Shown: one piece after another, positions 57,865-64,000 of the stretch
Layout of the letters: each line of letters opens with the position of its first letter
Numbering within the stretch: position 1 is the first letter of the stretch
NCBI RefSeq assembly: GCF_000147815.2
Contig: NC_015957.1
Location: forward strand, 1,116,001-1,180,000
Length of the DNA stretch: 64,000 nt
Reading direction: 5' to 3'
Source: Streptomyces violaceusniger Tu 4113
GTDB lineage: Bacteria > Actinomycetota > Actinomycetes > Streptomycetales > Streptomycetaceae
Made by a program: the position numbers and the translations under genes
Notes under the pieces: generated by a model
Told to the model about the DNA's origin: nothing
Seen by the model: the letters and a program-made list of their open reading frames with translations, nothing else
Database searches by the model: none

Positions 57865-59327
57865 GCCTGCGGGCCCGTATCACCGCGCCCGAGGGGCCCG
57901 GCGAGGGCGGCGGCGGACGCCAGGACGGCCACCTCGTCTCCGCCTACCGCGCCAAGCTGCTCGAGGAGATCGACCTCGCGGAGATGTCCGCGCTCTCCGC
58001 CGCCGAGCGCCGCTCCCGGCTGGAGCGCGTGCTCGGCCACATCATCAGCCGCGAGGGCCCGGTGCTCTCGACCACCGAGCGCTCCCAGTTGATCCGCCGG
58101 GTGGTGGACGAGGCGCTCGGCCTCGGGGTGCTCGAACCGCTCCTCGAAGACGCCTCCATCACCGAGATCATGGTCAACGGCCCGGACCAGATCTTCGTGG
58201 AGCGCTCCGGCCGGGTCGAGCAGGTCCCCGTCCGTTTCGCCTCCGAAGAGCAGCTCATGCAGACCATCGAGCGCATCGTCTCCACGGTCAACCGCCGGGT
58301 GGACGAGTCGAATCCGATGGTCGACGCCCGGCTCCCGTCCGGTGAGCGCGTCAACGTGATCATCCCGCCGCTCGCCCTCACCGGCGCCACGCTCACCATC
58401 CGCCGCTTCCCCCGCGCCTACACCCTCCATGAGCTGATCGGCATGGGCACGCTGGACGAGCAGATGCTGCTGCTGCTCGCGGCGCTGGTGCGGGCCAAGT
58501 TCAACGTCGTGGTCTCCGGCCCCACCGGCTCCGGCAAGACCACGCTGCTCAACGCCCTCTCCGGGCTGATCCCCGACGGGGAGCGCATCATCACCGTCGA
58601 GGACGCCGCCGAGCTGCAATTGCAGCAGACCCATGTCATCCGGCTGGAATCCCGGCCGCCCAACGTCGAGGGCAAGGGCCGCATCACCATCCGCGACCTG
58701 GTCCGCAACTCGCTGCGGATGCGCCCCGACCGCATCATCGTCGGCGAGGTGCGCGGCGGTGAGACCCTCGACATGCTCCAGGCCATGTCCACCGGCCACG
58801 ACGGCTCGCTGGCCACCGTCCACGCCAACAGCGCCGAGGACGCGCTGATGCGGCTGCAGACGCTCGCCTCCATGTCGGAGGTGGCGATCCCCTACGAGGC
58901 GCTGCGGGACCAGATCAACAGCGCCGTGGACTGCATCGTCCAGCTCGTCCGCAACGCCGACGGCTCCCGGCGGATCAGCGAGATCGCGCTGCTCGACAGC
59001 CACGGCCACGAGGCGTACCGCATCGCCACCGTCTGCCGCTTCGACGCCCAGCCCATGGGCGCGGACCGGGTGGTGCACGGGCGGTTCGGCTACTTCCCGC
59101 TGCCGGAGCGGATCGCGGAGCGGCTGCGGCTGGCGAGCGAATCGGTGCCGCCGGCCTTCGGCGTGGCCGCCTTCCCGGCCCAACTGGCCACCCGCGCCGC
59201 CGGATACGACCCGCACGACCGGCCGCCGCATGACCGGCCGCCGTTCGGCCGGCCCCCGCACGACCGACCCTCGTTCGATCCACCCTCGTTCGATCCACCC
59301 CCGTTCGACCCCAGGGACCGGAGGTAG
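57861..59327 (+). CDS. tadA: TadA/CpaF type secretion ATPase
   Basis: A 488-aa hexameric ATPase powering Flp pilus assembly. N-terminal helical domain (~25-140), then the core: FVERSGRVEQVPVRFASEEQ, Walker A GPTGSGKTTLLNALSG (about 220-236), the Asp box ITVEDAAELQLQQ, Walker B RIIVGEVRGGE, and the His box STGHDGSLATVHANS. The C-terminal ~35 residues are Asp/Pro/Phe tandem repeats (HDRPP, FDPPS), not part of the usual fold. ATG 57861 overlaps the upstream tadE stop. Confidence 0.95.
   Translation: MSLRARITAPEGPGEGGGGRQDGHLVSAYRAKLLEEIDLAEMSALSAAERRSRLERVLGHIISREGPVLSTTERSQLIRRVVDEALGLGVLEPLLEDASITEIMVNGPDQIFVERSGRVEQVPVRFASEEQLMQTIERIVSTVNRRVDESNPMVDARLPSGERVNVIIPPLALTGATLTIRRFPRAYTLHELIGMGTLDEQMLLLLAALVRAKFNVVVSGPTGSGKTTLLNALSGLIPDGERIITVEDAAELQLQQTHVIRLESRPPNVEGKGRITIRDLVRNSLRMRPDRIIVGEVRGGETLDMLQAMSTGHDGSLATVHANSAEDALMRLQTLASMSEVAIPYEALRDQINSAVDCIVQLVRNADGSRRISEIALLDSHGHEAYRIATVCRFDAQPMGADRVVHGRFGYFPLPERIAERLRLASESVPPAFGVAAFPAQLATRAAGYDPHDRPPHDRPPFGRPPHDRPSFDPPSFDPPPFDPRDRR
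59215..59315. repeat. In-frame minisatellite in the tadA 3' end
   Basis: Tandem pieces of CACGACCGGCCGCC-type and TCGTTCGATCCACCC-type 15-bp units encode HDRPP and FDPPS repeats at the TadA C-terminus. Confidence 0.75.
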
Positions 59328-59335
59328 CAGGGCCC

Positions 59336-60274
59336 ATGGACCATCTCGCGACGGCCGCCCTCGGCGCGACGCTGGTGTGCGGCGCGCTCGGCGTCGTGGG
59401 CGTGCACACCTACGTCCGCGGCAAGGAGCAGCAGCGCGCGCTGATCGACCGGCTGTCGGAGACCGGCCCGCTGCCGGGCACCGGCCGGGCGCGCCGCTTC
59501 GCCGGGGTCGACCGGCGGCTGCGCACCACCTCCCTCGGCCGGAAGCTGGAGCTGCGGCTGGCGGCGACGGGCCTGGAGATCACTCCGGGGGAGTTCTTCG
59601 TCTACACGGCGGGGGCGGCGGCCGGGCTGTGGCTGATCGCGGCGTCCTTCCTCGCCGCGTTCTTCGGCCCGATAGCGGCGGTGATCGCCGTCTGGGGGGC
59701 CTTCGCGTTCCTCGGCTGGCAGCGGCAGAAGCGGATAGAGCGCTTCATCAACCAACTGCCGGAGCTGTCACGGATCCTGGCCAATGCCACCCAGGCCGGG
59801 CTGGCGCTGCGCACCGCGCTCGGCATGGCGGCGGACGAGATGGAGGCGCCGGCGGGCGAGGAGCTGGCCAAGGTCGCGGCCAAGCTGGCCGTCGGCCACT
59901 CGATCGACGACGCGCTGGAGGAGCTGGCCGAGCGGCTGCCCTCCCGGGAGCTGGTGGTGCTGGTCACCACGCTGGTGCTGTCCAACCGCGCGGGCGGGAC
60001 GGTGGTCAGCTCGCTGCGCAACCTCACCCAGACGCTGGAGGAGCGCAAGGAGACCCGGCGGGAGGTGCGCACCCAGCTCTCGCAGGTGACCGTCACCGCC
60101 TATGTCGTACCGCTGCTGGGGATCGGGACGCTGCTGCTGATGAACCGGATCGCGGCCGGTTCGCTGGACCGGATGACCTCGTCCTTCTGGGGGCAGGCCG
60201 CGGTGGTCGTGGCCTTCTGCCTGTACGGGATCGGCTTCTTCCTCATCCGCCGCATGTCCAAGATCGACGTCTGA
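59336..60274 (+). CDS. tadB: TadB-like type II secretion F membrane protein
   Basis: A 312-aa inner-membrane platform protein of the tad system. The N-terminal helix (LATAALGATLVCGALGVVGV), two central helices (FFVYTAGAAAGLWLIAASFL; FFGPIAAVIAVWGAFAFLGW), a cytoplasmic T2SSF helical domain (RFINQLPELSRILANATQAG; LTQTLEERKETRREVRTQLS) and C-terminal helices (VVPLLGIGTLLLMN; AVVVAFCLYGIGFFLI) fit the family. GGAGG precedes ATG 59336, 8 bases after tadA. Confidence 0.92.
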   Translation: MDHLATAALGATLVCGALGVVGVHTYVRGKEQQRALIDRLSETGPLPGTGRARRFAGVDRRLRTTSLGRKLELRLAATGLEITPGEFFVYTAGAAAGLWLIAASFLAAFFGPIAAVIAVWGAFAFLGWQRQKRIERFINQLPELSRILANATQAGLALRTALGMAADEMEAPAGEELAKVAAKLAVGHSIDDALEELAERLPSRELVVLVTTLVLSNRAGGTVVSSLRNLTQTLEERKETRREVRTQLSQVTVTAYVVPLLGIGTLLLMNRIAAGSLDRMTSSFWGQAAVVVAFCLYGIGFFLIRRMSKIDV

Positions 60275-60353
60275 GGTCGTCCGGGACCGTCCGAGATCGC
60301 CGAGACCGACGTACGAGCGAATCCAGGTAAACAGGTAAAGGGGACTCAGGGAG

Positions 60354-61241
60354 ATGGCACTGCTGCTGGCGCTGGCGGCCGGTCTCGCGGTGGCGGGCAT
60401 CGCCTACGGCATCGCGCTCTACCGCAGCGAGGCCAAGCTGCCCAGCGACCTGGCGGTGGCCCTGGAGGTGGGCTCCAGCCGGACGACCGCGGTCGGTTCG
60501 GCAGTCGACCGGCTGGGCATCCGCTACGCCCCGCTGGTGCTGCGGCTGATGGGCGAGAAGCGGGTGGCCAGGGTCCGCCGCCGGATCGATCTGGCGGGCA
60601 ATCCGGGCGGTCTGACGGTGGACCGCTACGCGGCCCGGCGGGCGGTCTACGGGGCGCTCGGCTTCGGCGGGGCGCTGGTGATGCTGATCAAGGGTCAAGT
60701 CCTGCTGGCGCTGCTGCTGGTGGCGTTCGGGCTGTTCTGGATCGAGGTGGGCATCTGGGCGGCGGTGCGGGAGCGCAAGGACGCGATCGAGCGGACACTG
60801 CCGGACTTTCTGGACGTTCTGGCCGTCGTGGTGAGCGCCGGATTGAGCTTCCGTCAGGCCCTGGACCGGGTCGCGGAGAAGTACGAGGGTCCCTGGGCGG
60901 ATGAACTTCGCATCACACTTCGGCAAATGGACATGGGGGTCAGTCGCCGCCATGCGTTCGAGGAGCTACGTAAACGTAATGACTCGGAACAGGTCGCGCA
61001 GTTCGTCACCGCCCTCCAGCAGGGGGAGGAGCTGGGCGCTCCGATTGTCGAGACGCTGATCGCCATTGCGAACGACATGCGCCGTACGGACGCCCAGAAC
61101 GCGCGGCGGCGCGCGGCGCGCGCGGTGCCGAAGGCGACCATGGTCATCACGACCTTCATGGTGCCCGGAACCATGGTGCTGCTCGTCGCGGGGTTCTTCA
61201 TCGGCTCGGGCACCGACTTCGGCTCGGTGACCGGGGACTGA
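60354..61241 (+). CDS. tadC: TadC-like type II secretion F membrane protein
   Basis: A 295-aa partner of TadB. N-terminal helix (LLLALAAGLAVAGIAYGIAL), central helix pair (YGALGFGGALVMLIKGQVLL; ALLLVAFGLFWIEVGIWAAV), T2SSF domain (IERTLPDFLDVLAVVVSAGL, SFRQALDRVAEKYEGPWADE, ALQQGEELGAPIVETLIAIA) and a C-terminal helix (TTFMVPGTMVLLVAGFFIGS). AAGGGGACTCAGGGAG lies before ATG 60354. The 79-base gap from tadB contains no obvious terminator. Confidence 0.93.
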   Translation: MALLLALAAGLAVAGIAYGIALYRSEAKLPSDLAVALEVGSSRTTAVGSAVDRLGIRYAPLVLRLMGEKRVARVRRRIDLAGNPGGLTVDRYAARRAVYGALGFGGALVMLIKGQVLLALLLVAFGLFWIEVGIWAAVRERKDAIERTLPDFLDVLAVVVSAGLSFRQALDRVAEKYEGPWADELRITLRQMDMGVSRRHAFEELRKRNDSEQVAQFVTALQQGEELGAPIVETLIAIANDMRRTDAQNARRRAARAVPKATMVITTFMVPGTMVLLVAGFFIGSGTDFGSVTGD

Positions 61242-61516
61242 CGGTCTCTTTTAGGTGAAGCTCCTTCGCGGTTGCAATTGAATGTGGGACAGTCGTCGAC
61301 GGAGAACTCCTCGGTGGCGGGAGGGGGTGAGACGGATGCACGACCGGGGCCGGTCGTCACGTCCACGGTTCGAACGTGGTGAACGGGGAAGGCAATGCTT
61401 CCTGGGGCACTGTTCCGAGACGGCTGTTTCGGCGTACTTTGCTCGTGTCGCGAGCGACACCACGGGGGTTGAGTCGCCGGACCATGGTGGGACGGCAGCC
61501 CATGGAGGGGAACACA
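61242..61516. other. Intergenic region before the Flp pilin gene
   Basis: 275 bp between tadC and the pilin gene. In-frame codons extend upstream of the pilin start to 61376, but their composition and the position of the ribosome-binding site argue against coding. It probably carries a dedicated pilin promoter; TTGCTCG near 61438 and TTGAGTCGCC near 61469 are weak candidates. Confidence 0.4.
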
Positions 61517-61681
61517 ATGGGGAAGCGCGTCATGCGGAACGATCGGGGACAGACCTCGATCGAATATCTGGGCATCATCGCCGTGGTGGTGGCCATCGTG
61601 CTGGTCCTGTCGACCACGGACTTCGGCAGCATGATCGCGAACGCCATCTCCGACAAGATCTCACAGGTCGTCGGCATCTGA
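61517..61681 (+). CDS. flp: Flp family type IVb pilin
   Basis: A 54-aa major pilin. The basic leader MGKRVMRNDRG precedes the type IVb signature GQTSIEYLGIIAVVVAIVLV with the essential Glu at position +5 relative to a cut after Gly, then a short C-terminal tail ending KISQVVGI. GGAGGGG lies 6 bases before ATG 61517. No prepilin peptidase gene is in the window. Placed after tadC and before a TadG-like gene, as in many actinomycete tad loci. Confidence 0.92.
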   Translation: MGKRVMRNDRGQTSIEYLGIIAVVVAIVLVLSTTDFGSMIANAISDKISQVVGI

Positions 61682-61689
61682 CCGGTCCC

Positions 61690-62433
61690 GTGACAGCGCG
61701 CCGAGATCTCAGGAGCGACGCGGGGCAGGCATTTCCGATCTACATCACCGCGGTGGCGGGCCTGCTCTTCCTCGCGCTCGCCCTCTTCGCCGTCGGCCAG
61801 GCCGGAGCCACCCGCAACGGCGGACAGACCGCCGCCGACGCGGCGGCCCTCGCGGCCGCCCAGGACTACCGCGACCAGTTGCGCAAGGGGTTCCTGAAGG
61901 CGATCGCGGACGGCAGCGCCTGGGACGACCTGCTGAACGGGCGGGGATTGGGCTCGACCAGCGCCTGTGATGAGGCGCGGTGGTTCGCCGGTCAGAACGG
62001 CGCGGACGTGACCGACTGCCACGGGCCCGAGTTCCTGCCGACGTCCTTCACCGTCACCGTCAGGACGCAGAAGCCCGTGGGCAAGACCGTCATCCCCGGC
62101 ACGGAGACCAAGCACGCGAAGGCGACGGCCAAGGCGGTCGTCACCCCGCGCTGCACGGCCGAGCCGCCCGCCCCGCCGACCAAGGGGCCCGACGACGGCG
62201 GAGGCGGAGACGGCGGTAAGGGCGGCGGAGACGGCGGTAAGGGCGGCGGAGACGGCGGTAAGGGCGGCGGAGACGGCGGTAAGGGCGGCGGAGACGGCGG
62301 TAAGGGCGACGGCAAGGACGACAAGCCGCCCATCGACCTCCGCTGCGACGGACTCGACCTGACCATCGACCCGACGCGTCTCGACCTCTTCCCCGACGCC
62401 AAGGACCTCTTCTCCGTGCACCTTGCCGACTGA
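61690..62433 (+). CDS. TadG-like pilus assembly protein (Tad domain)
   Basis: A 247-aa protein. One N-terminal transmembrane segment (FPIYITAVAGLLFLALALFA) followed by VGQAGATRNGGQTAADAAAL, the signature of putative Flp pilus-assembly TadE/G-like (Tad) proteins. The exported part has Cys pairs (TSACDEARW, VTDCHGPE, TPRCTAEPP) and five GGGDGGK heptad repeats (residues ~172-205) before a conserved C-terminal tail. GTG 61690 lies 8 bases after the pilin stop. Confidence 0.85.
   Translation: MTARRDLRSDAGQAFPIYITAVAGLLFLALALFAVGQAGATRNGGQTAADAAALAAAQDYRDQLRKGFLKAIADGSAWDDLLNGRGLGSTSACDEARWFAGQNGADVTDCHGPEFLPTSFTVTVRTQKPVGKTVIPGTETKHAKATAKAVVTPRCTAEPPAPPTKGPDDGGGGDGGKGGGDGGKGGGDGGKGGGDGGKGGGDGGKGDGKDDKPPIDLRCDGLDLTIDPTRLDLFPDAKDLFSVHLAD
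62200..62304. repeat. 21-bp in-frame minisatellite in the tadG-like gene
   Basis: Five copies of GGCGGCGGAGACGGCGGTAAG-type units (starts 62200, 62221, 62242, 62263, 62284; the first has one change), encoding GGGDGGK. Confidence 0.95.
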
Positions 62434-62475
62434 CGGCCGACTGACGAGCGAACGAAGAGCAAAGGACAGCGAGCG

Positions 62476-63060
62476 ATGAGCATTCGGCACACGACGAAGG
62501 CCCGGAGGGGGGCCGCCGCGACGGCGCTCGCCGCGGCCCTGGCCCTCGCCGTGGCCGGGTGCGGCAGCGGCGGCGGCGACGACAAGAAGCCCGGCGACGG
62601 CGCGGACCGGACGTCGACCGCGCCCAAGGACGACGGCGGGGATCAGCAGCCCGCGGCGGACTCGTCCAAGACCATCGGCGAGATGAAGGGTCCCGGCGGG
62701 ATCGTCGTCACCCTGCACTCCGCGGAGCGCGACGACGGCGGGTTCGTCACGGTGAGCGCCACCGTCACCAACCACGGCAGCCGGCTCTTCAACGCGATCG
62801 ACTGGCGCTCGAAGGAGACCGAGGTGAAGTCCCTGTCGTCCGTCTCGGGAGCATCCCTCATCGACGAGAAGGGCAAGAAGCGCTATCTCGTCCTCCGGGA
62901 CACCGACGGCCAGTGCCTGTGCACCACGGGGCTCTCGGGGATCAAGCCCAACGAGAGCCGTCCGCTGTTCGCCCAGTTCCCGGCCCCGCCGAAGAGCGTC
63001 ACGGAGGTCGACTTCCAGATCCCGACCATGCCGTCCGTCGGCATCACCCTCTCCGGATGA
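62476..63060 (+). CDS. Lipoprotein downstream of the tad locus
   Basis: A 194-aa predicted lipoprotein. The signal peptide ends in the lipobox LAVAGC (Cys near residue 29), then a Gly/Asp/Lys linker, then a beta-rich domain (IVVTLHSAERDDGGFVTVSA, VTNHGSRLFNAIDWRS, DTDGQCLCTTGLSGIKPNES) resembling DUF4352-type immunoglobulin folds. It overlaps the OmpA-domain gene by 4 bases and is probably its partner. Function unknown. Confidence 0.8.
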   Translation: MSIRHTTKARRGAAATALAAALALAVAGCGSGGGDDKKPGDGADRTSTAPKDDGGDQQPAADSSKTIGEMKGPGGIVVTLHSAERDDGGFVTVSATVTNHGSRLFNAIDWRSKETEVKSLSSVSGASLIDEKGKKRYLVLRDTDGQCLCTTGLSGIKPNESRPLFAQFPAPPKSVTEVDFQIPTMPSVGITLSG

Positions 63061-63704
63061 GCCGGGCCATGACACCGCAGACGACGGCCCGCCGCCCCGC
63101 GCGCCGCGGCCCCGTACTCGCCGCGCTGGCCTCCACCGCGCTCCTGGTCACCCTCACCGCCCCGGCGCCACCCGCCCACGCGGACAGCGGCCCCGGCGCG
63201 CCCGCCGACACCACCCCGCCCCTGAAGATCGACGCCAAGGACTCCGATCTGCGGATGCCCGAGGGCGCCAAGCTGGCGCCCGGCCGGGTCCTGGACATCA
63301 AGTCCGTGGTCGAGACGGACGACGGCGACGAGCGGCGGGAGGACACCAACGCCAAGGTGAAGTTCGCCCTCCAGGCCGAGGTGCTCTTCGGCAAGGACAG
63401 CGCCAAGCTGGGCGGCGAGGCGAAGGCCCGGATCAAGGAGATCGCCTCCGAGGCCGAGCGGCAGAACGCCAAGAGCGTCCGAGTCTTCGGCTTCACCGAC
63501 GACCTGGGCTCCGCGGGCCATGGCATCGTGCTGTCGAAGCAGCGGGCCAACGCGGTGCAGCAGGCGCTCGCCGAGGACCTCGAACCTTCCGTCAACTACG
63601 AGATCCGGGGCTACGGCGAGCAGTACCCGATCGCGGACAATGCGAGCGAGGAGGGCCGGAAGCGCAACCGCCGGGTGGAGGTCAGCTTCCCCAGGACCGC
63701 CTGA
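63057..63704 (+). CDS. Secreted OmpA-family domain protein
   Basis: A 215-aa exported protein. The signal peptide (LAALASTALLVTLTAPAPPA to HA) is followed by a linker and a C-terminal OmpA-like peptidoglycan-binding domain (~95-215): FALQAEVLFGKDSAKLGGEA, VRVFGFTDDLGSAGHGIVLS, KQRANAVQQALAEDL, GYGEQYPIADNASEEGRKRN, RRVEVSF. The Asp and Arg residues used to bind peptidoglycan are conserved (TDDLGS, GRKRNRRVEV). With the upstream lipoprotein it may anchor the tad machinery to the wall; that is inference from position. Confidence 0.9.
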   Translation: MSRAMTPQTTARRPARRGPVLAALASTALLVTLTAPAPPAHADSGPGAPADTTPPLKIDAKDSDLRMPEGAKLAPGRVLDIKSVVETDDGDERREDTNAKVKFALQAEVLFGKDSAKLGGEAKARIKEIASEAERQNAKSVRVFGFTDDLGSAGHGIVLSKQRANAVQQALAEDLEPSVNYEIRGYGEQYPIADNASEEGRKRNRRVEVSFPRTA

Positions 63705-63858
63705 GCGGCCTGGTTCCCGGCTCCCCAGGACGGGCGGGCCGAGCGGACCCGGCTCCCGGCTCCCCACACCGCCTGAGCAGTCCCGGCTCCCGGCTCCCGG
63801 CTCCCCACAACCGCCTGAGCGGACCCGGCTCCCGGCTCCCCACAACCGCCTGAGCAGT
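63696..63858. repeat. Imperfect tandem repeat grown from the ompA-like gene end
   Basis: The segment ACCGCCTGAGC with CCCGGCTCCCCAC occurs about four times (near 63696, 63767, 63810 and 63848). The first copy contains the actual stop codon of the upstream gene, so the array copies the 3' end of the coding sequence. Confidence 0.8.
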
Positions 63859-63917
63859 CCTGGCGGCGCGATGCCGCATCATGGGTGTGCCGATCGCACC
63901 ATCCGCCGGAGTCCGTT

Positions 63918-64000
63918 CTGAGTACCGCCGTCGCCGAGTCCCTTTCCGTCGTCCTGCTGCTCGGCGTACTGGCCTTCGCGGTGGCGCGCCCGCGGGGCCT
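63918..64000 (+). CDS. Partial membrane protein, N-terminus only (runs off the window)
   Basis: The frame LSTAVAESLSVVLLLGVLAF followed by AVARPRGL looks like the first transmembrane segment of an SLC13/ArsB-type permease. The start is unclear: CTG 63918 has GGAG 6 bases upstream, and GTG 63885 is in frame further out. Too little sequence is present for a firm family call. Confidence 0.4.
   Translation, partial: MSTAVAESLSVVLLLGVLAFAVARPRG

Noticed and set aside
61376..61516. 47-codon upstream extension of the Flp pilin
   Set aside because: Type IVb pilins have very short leaders. GGAGGGG is placed correctly for ATG 61517, and the extension is Arg/Ser-rich without similarity.
63881..64000. 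ATG 63881 frame (MGVPIAPSAGVRSEYR) as the last gene
   Set aside because: The sequence turns into Arg/Ala/Gly-rich shadow coding, whereas the frame through 63918 encodes a clear membrane segment.
1..64000. tRNA, rRNA, riboswitch, CRISPR array, prophage or plasmid functions
   Set aside because: I looked for conserved tRNA arms, repeat-spacer regularity, integrases and phage or conjugation genes and saw none. Tandem repeats present have no unique spacers of CRISPR size.

Overview
The window is chromosomal DNA from a Streptomyces-type actinomycete. GC is very high with strong third-position GC, GTG starts and 4-bp ATGA/GTGA gene overlaps are common, and the gene families are typical: GTP-dependent PEP carboxykinase, XRE/DUF397 pairs, a SigE-type ECF sigma factor, DasR-like operators at chitinase genes, and a tad (Flp pilus) locus. 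No tRNA, rRNA or CRISPR array was recognised. All functions are inferred from sequence reading; no search was run.

Layout. 0-21 kb is mostly central metabolism and transport: the 5' end of a malic enzyme, a YyaL-like thioredoxin-fold protein, a TetR regulator with a hemolysin III-like membrane protein, PEP carboxykinase, and a toxic-anion-resistance (TelA) / von Willebrand A operon whose telA is broken by a frameshift and a tnpB remnant. An AlaA-like aminotransferase, a five-protein peptide ABC importer encoded by four genes (the two ATPases are fused), a CocE-type hydrolase and a TetR regulator follow. A 210-bp MITE-like inverted-repeat unit lies between importer and hydrolase. 21-31 kb holds an ECF sigma factor coupled to a PASTA membrane protein, a lipoprotein with an internal duplication, and a divergent D-amino-acid / sugar-acid catabolic locus (D-aminoacylase, D-serine deaminase-like enzyme, PfkB kinase, IclR regulator, RidA, GntP permease). 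31-36 kb is a three-gene operon of an ABC exporter and a secreted beta-propeller phosphoesterase.

36-47.8 kb is the accessory region. After an XRE/DUF397 pair and three small coupled genes comes a six-gene class I lanthipeptide cluster of the FxLD type: a PIMT-fold methyltransferase, a 57-residue precursor (absent from a simple 60-aa ORF cutoff), a full-length LanB dehydratase, a LanC cyclase, a second stand-alone SpaB_C-type protein and an APH-like kinase. The cluster is bracketed by a 38-bp direct repeat with an internal hairpin, carries a TTA (bldA) codon in its first gene, has a strong hairpin between precursor and dehydratase, and ends in a truncated ABC exporter and other debris. This is the most interesting system in the window.

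47.8-64 kb encodes secreted enzymes (M14 carboxypeptidase and a trypsin-like protease divergent around a perfect palindrome; two tandem GH18 chitinases, each with a DasR-like site) and then a complete-looking tad pilus locus (301-aa zinc-ribbon protein, CpaB, a CpaE-TadE fusion, TadE, TadA, TadB, TadC, Flp pilin, TadG-like protein) followed by a lipoprotein and an OmpA-domain protein. Short tandem repeats, many in frame within genes, recur across the window.
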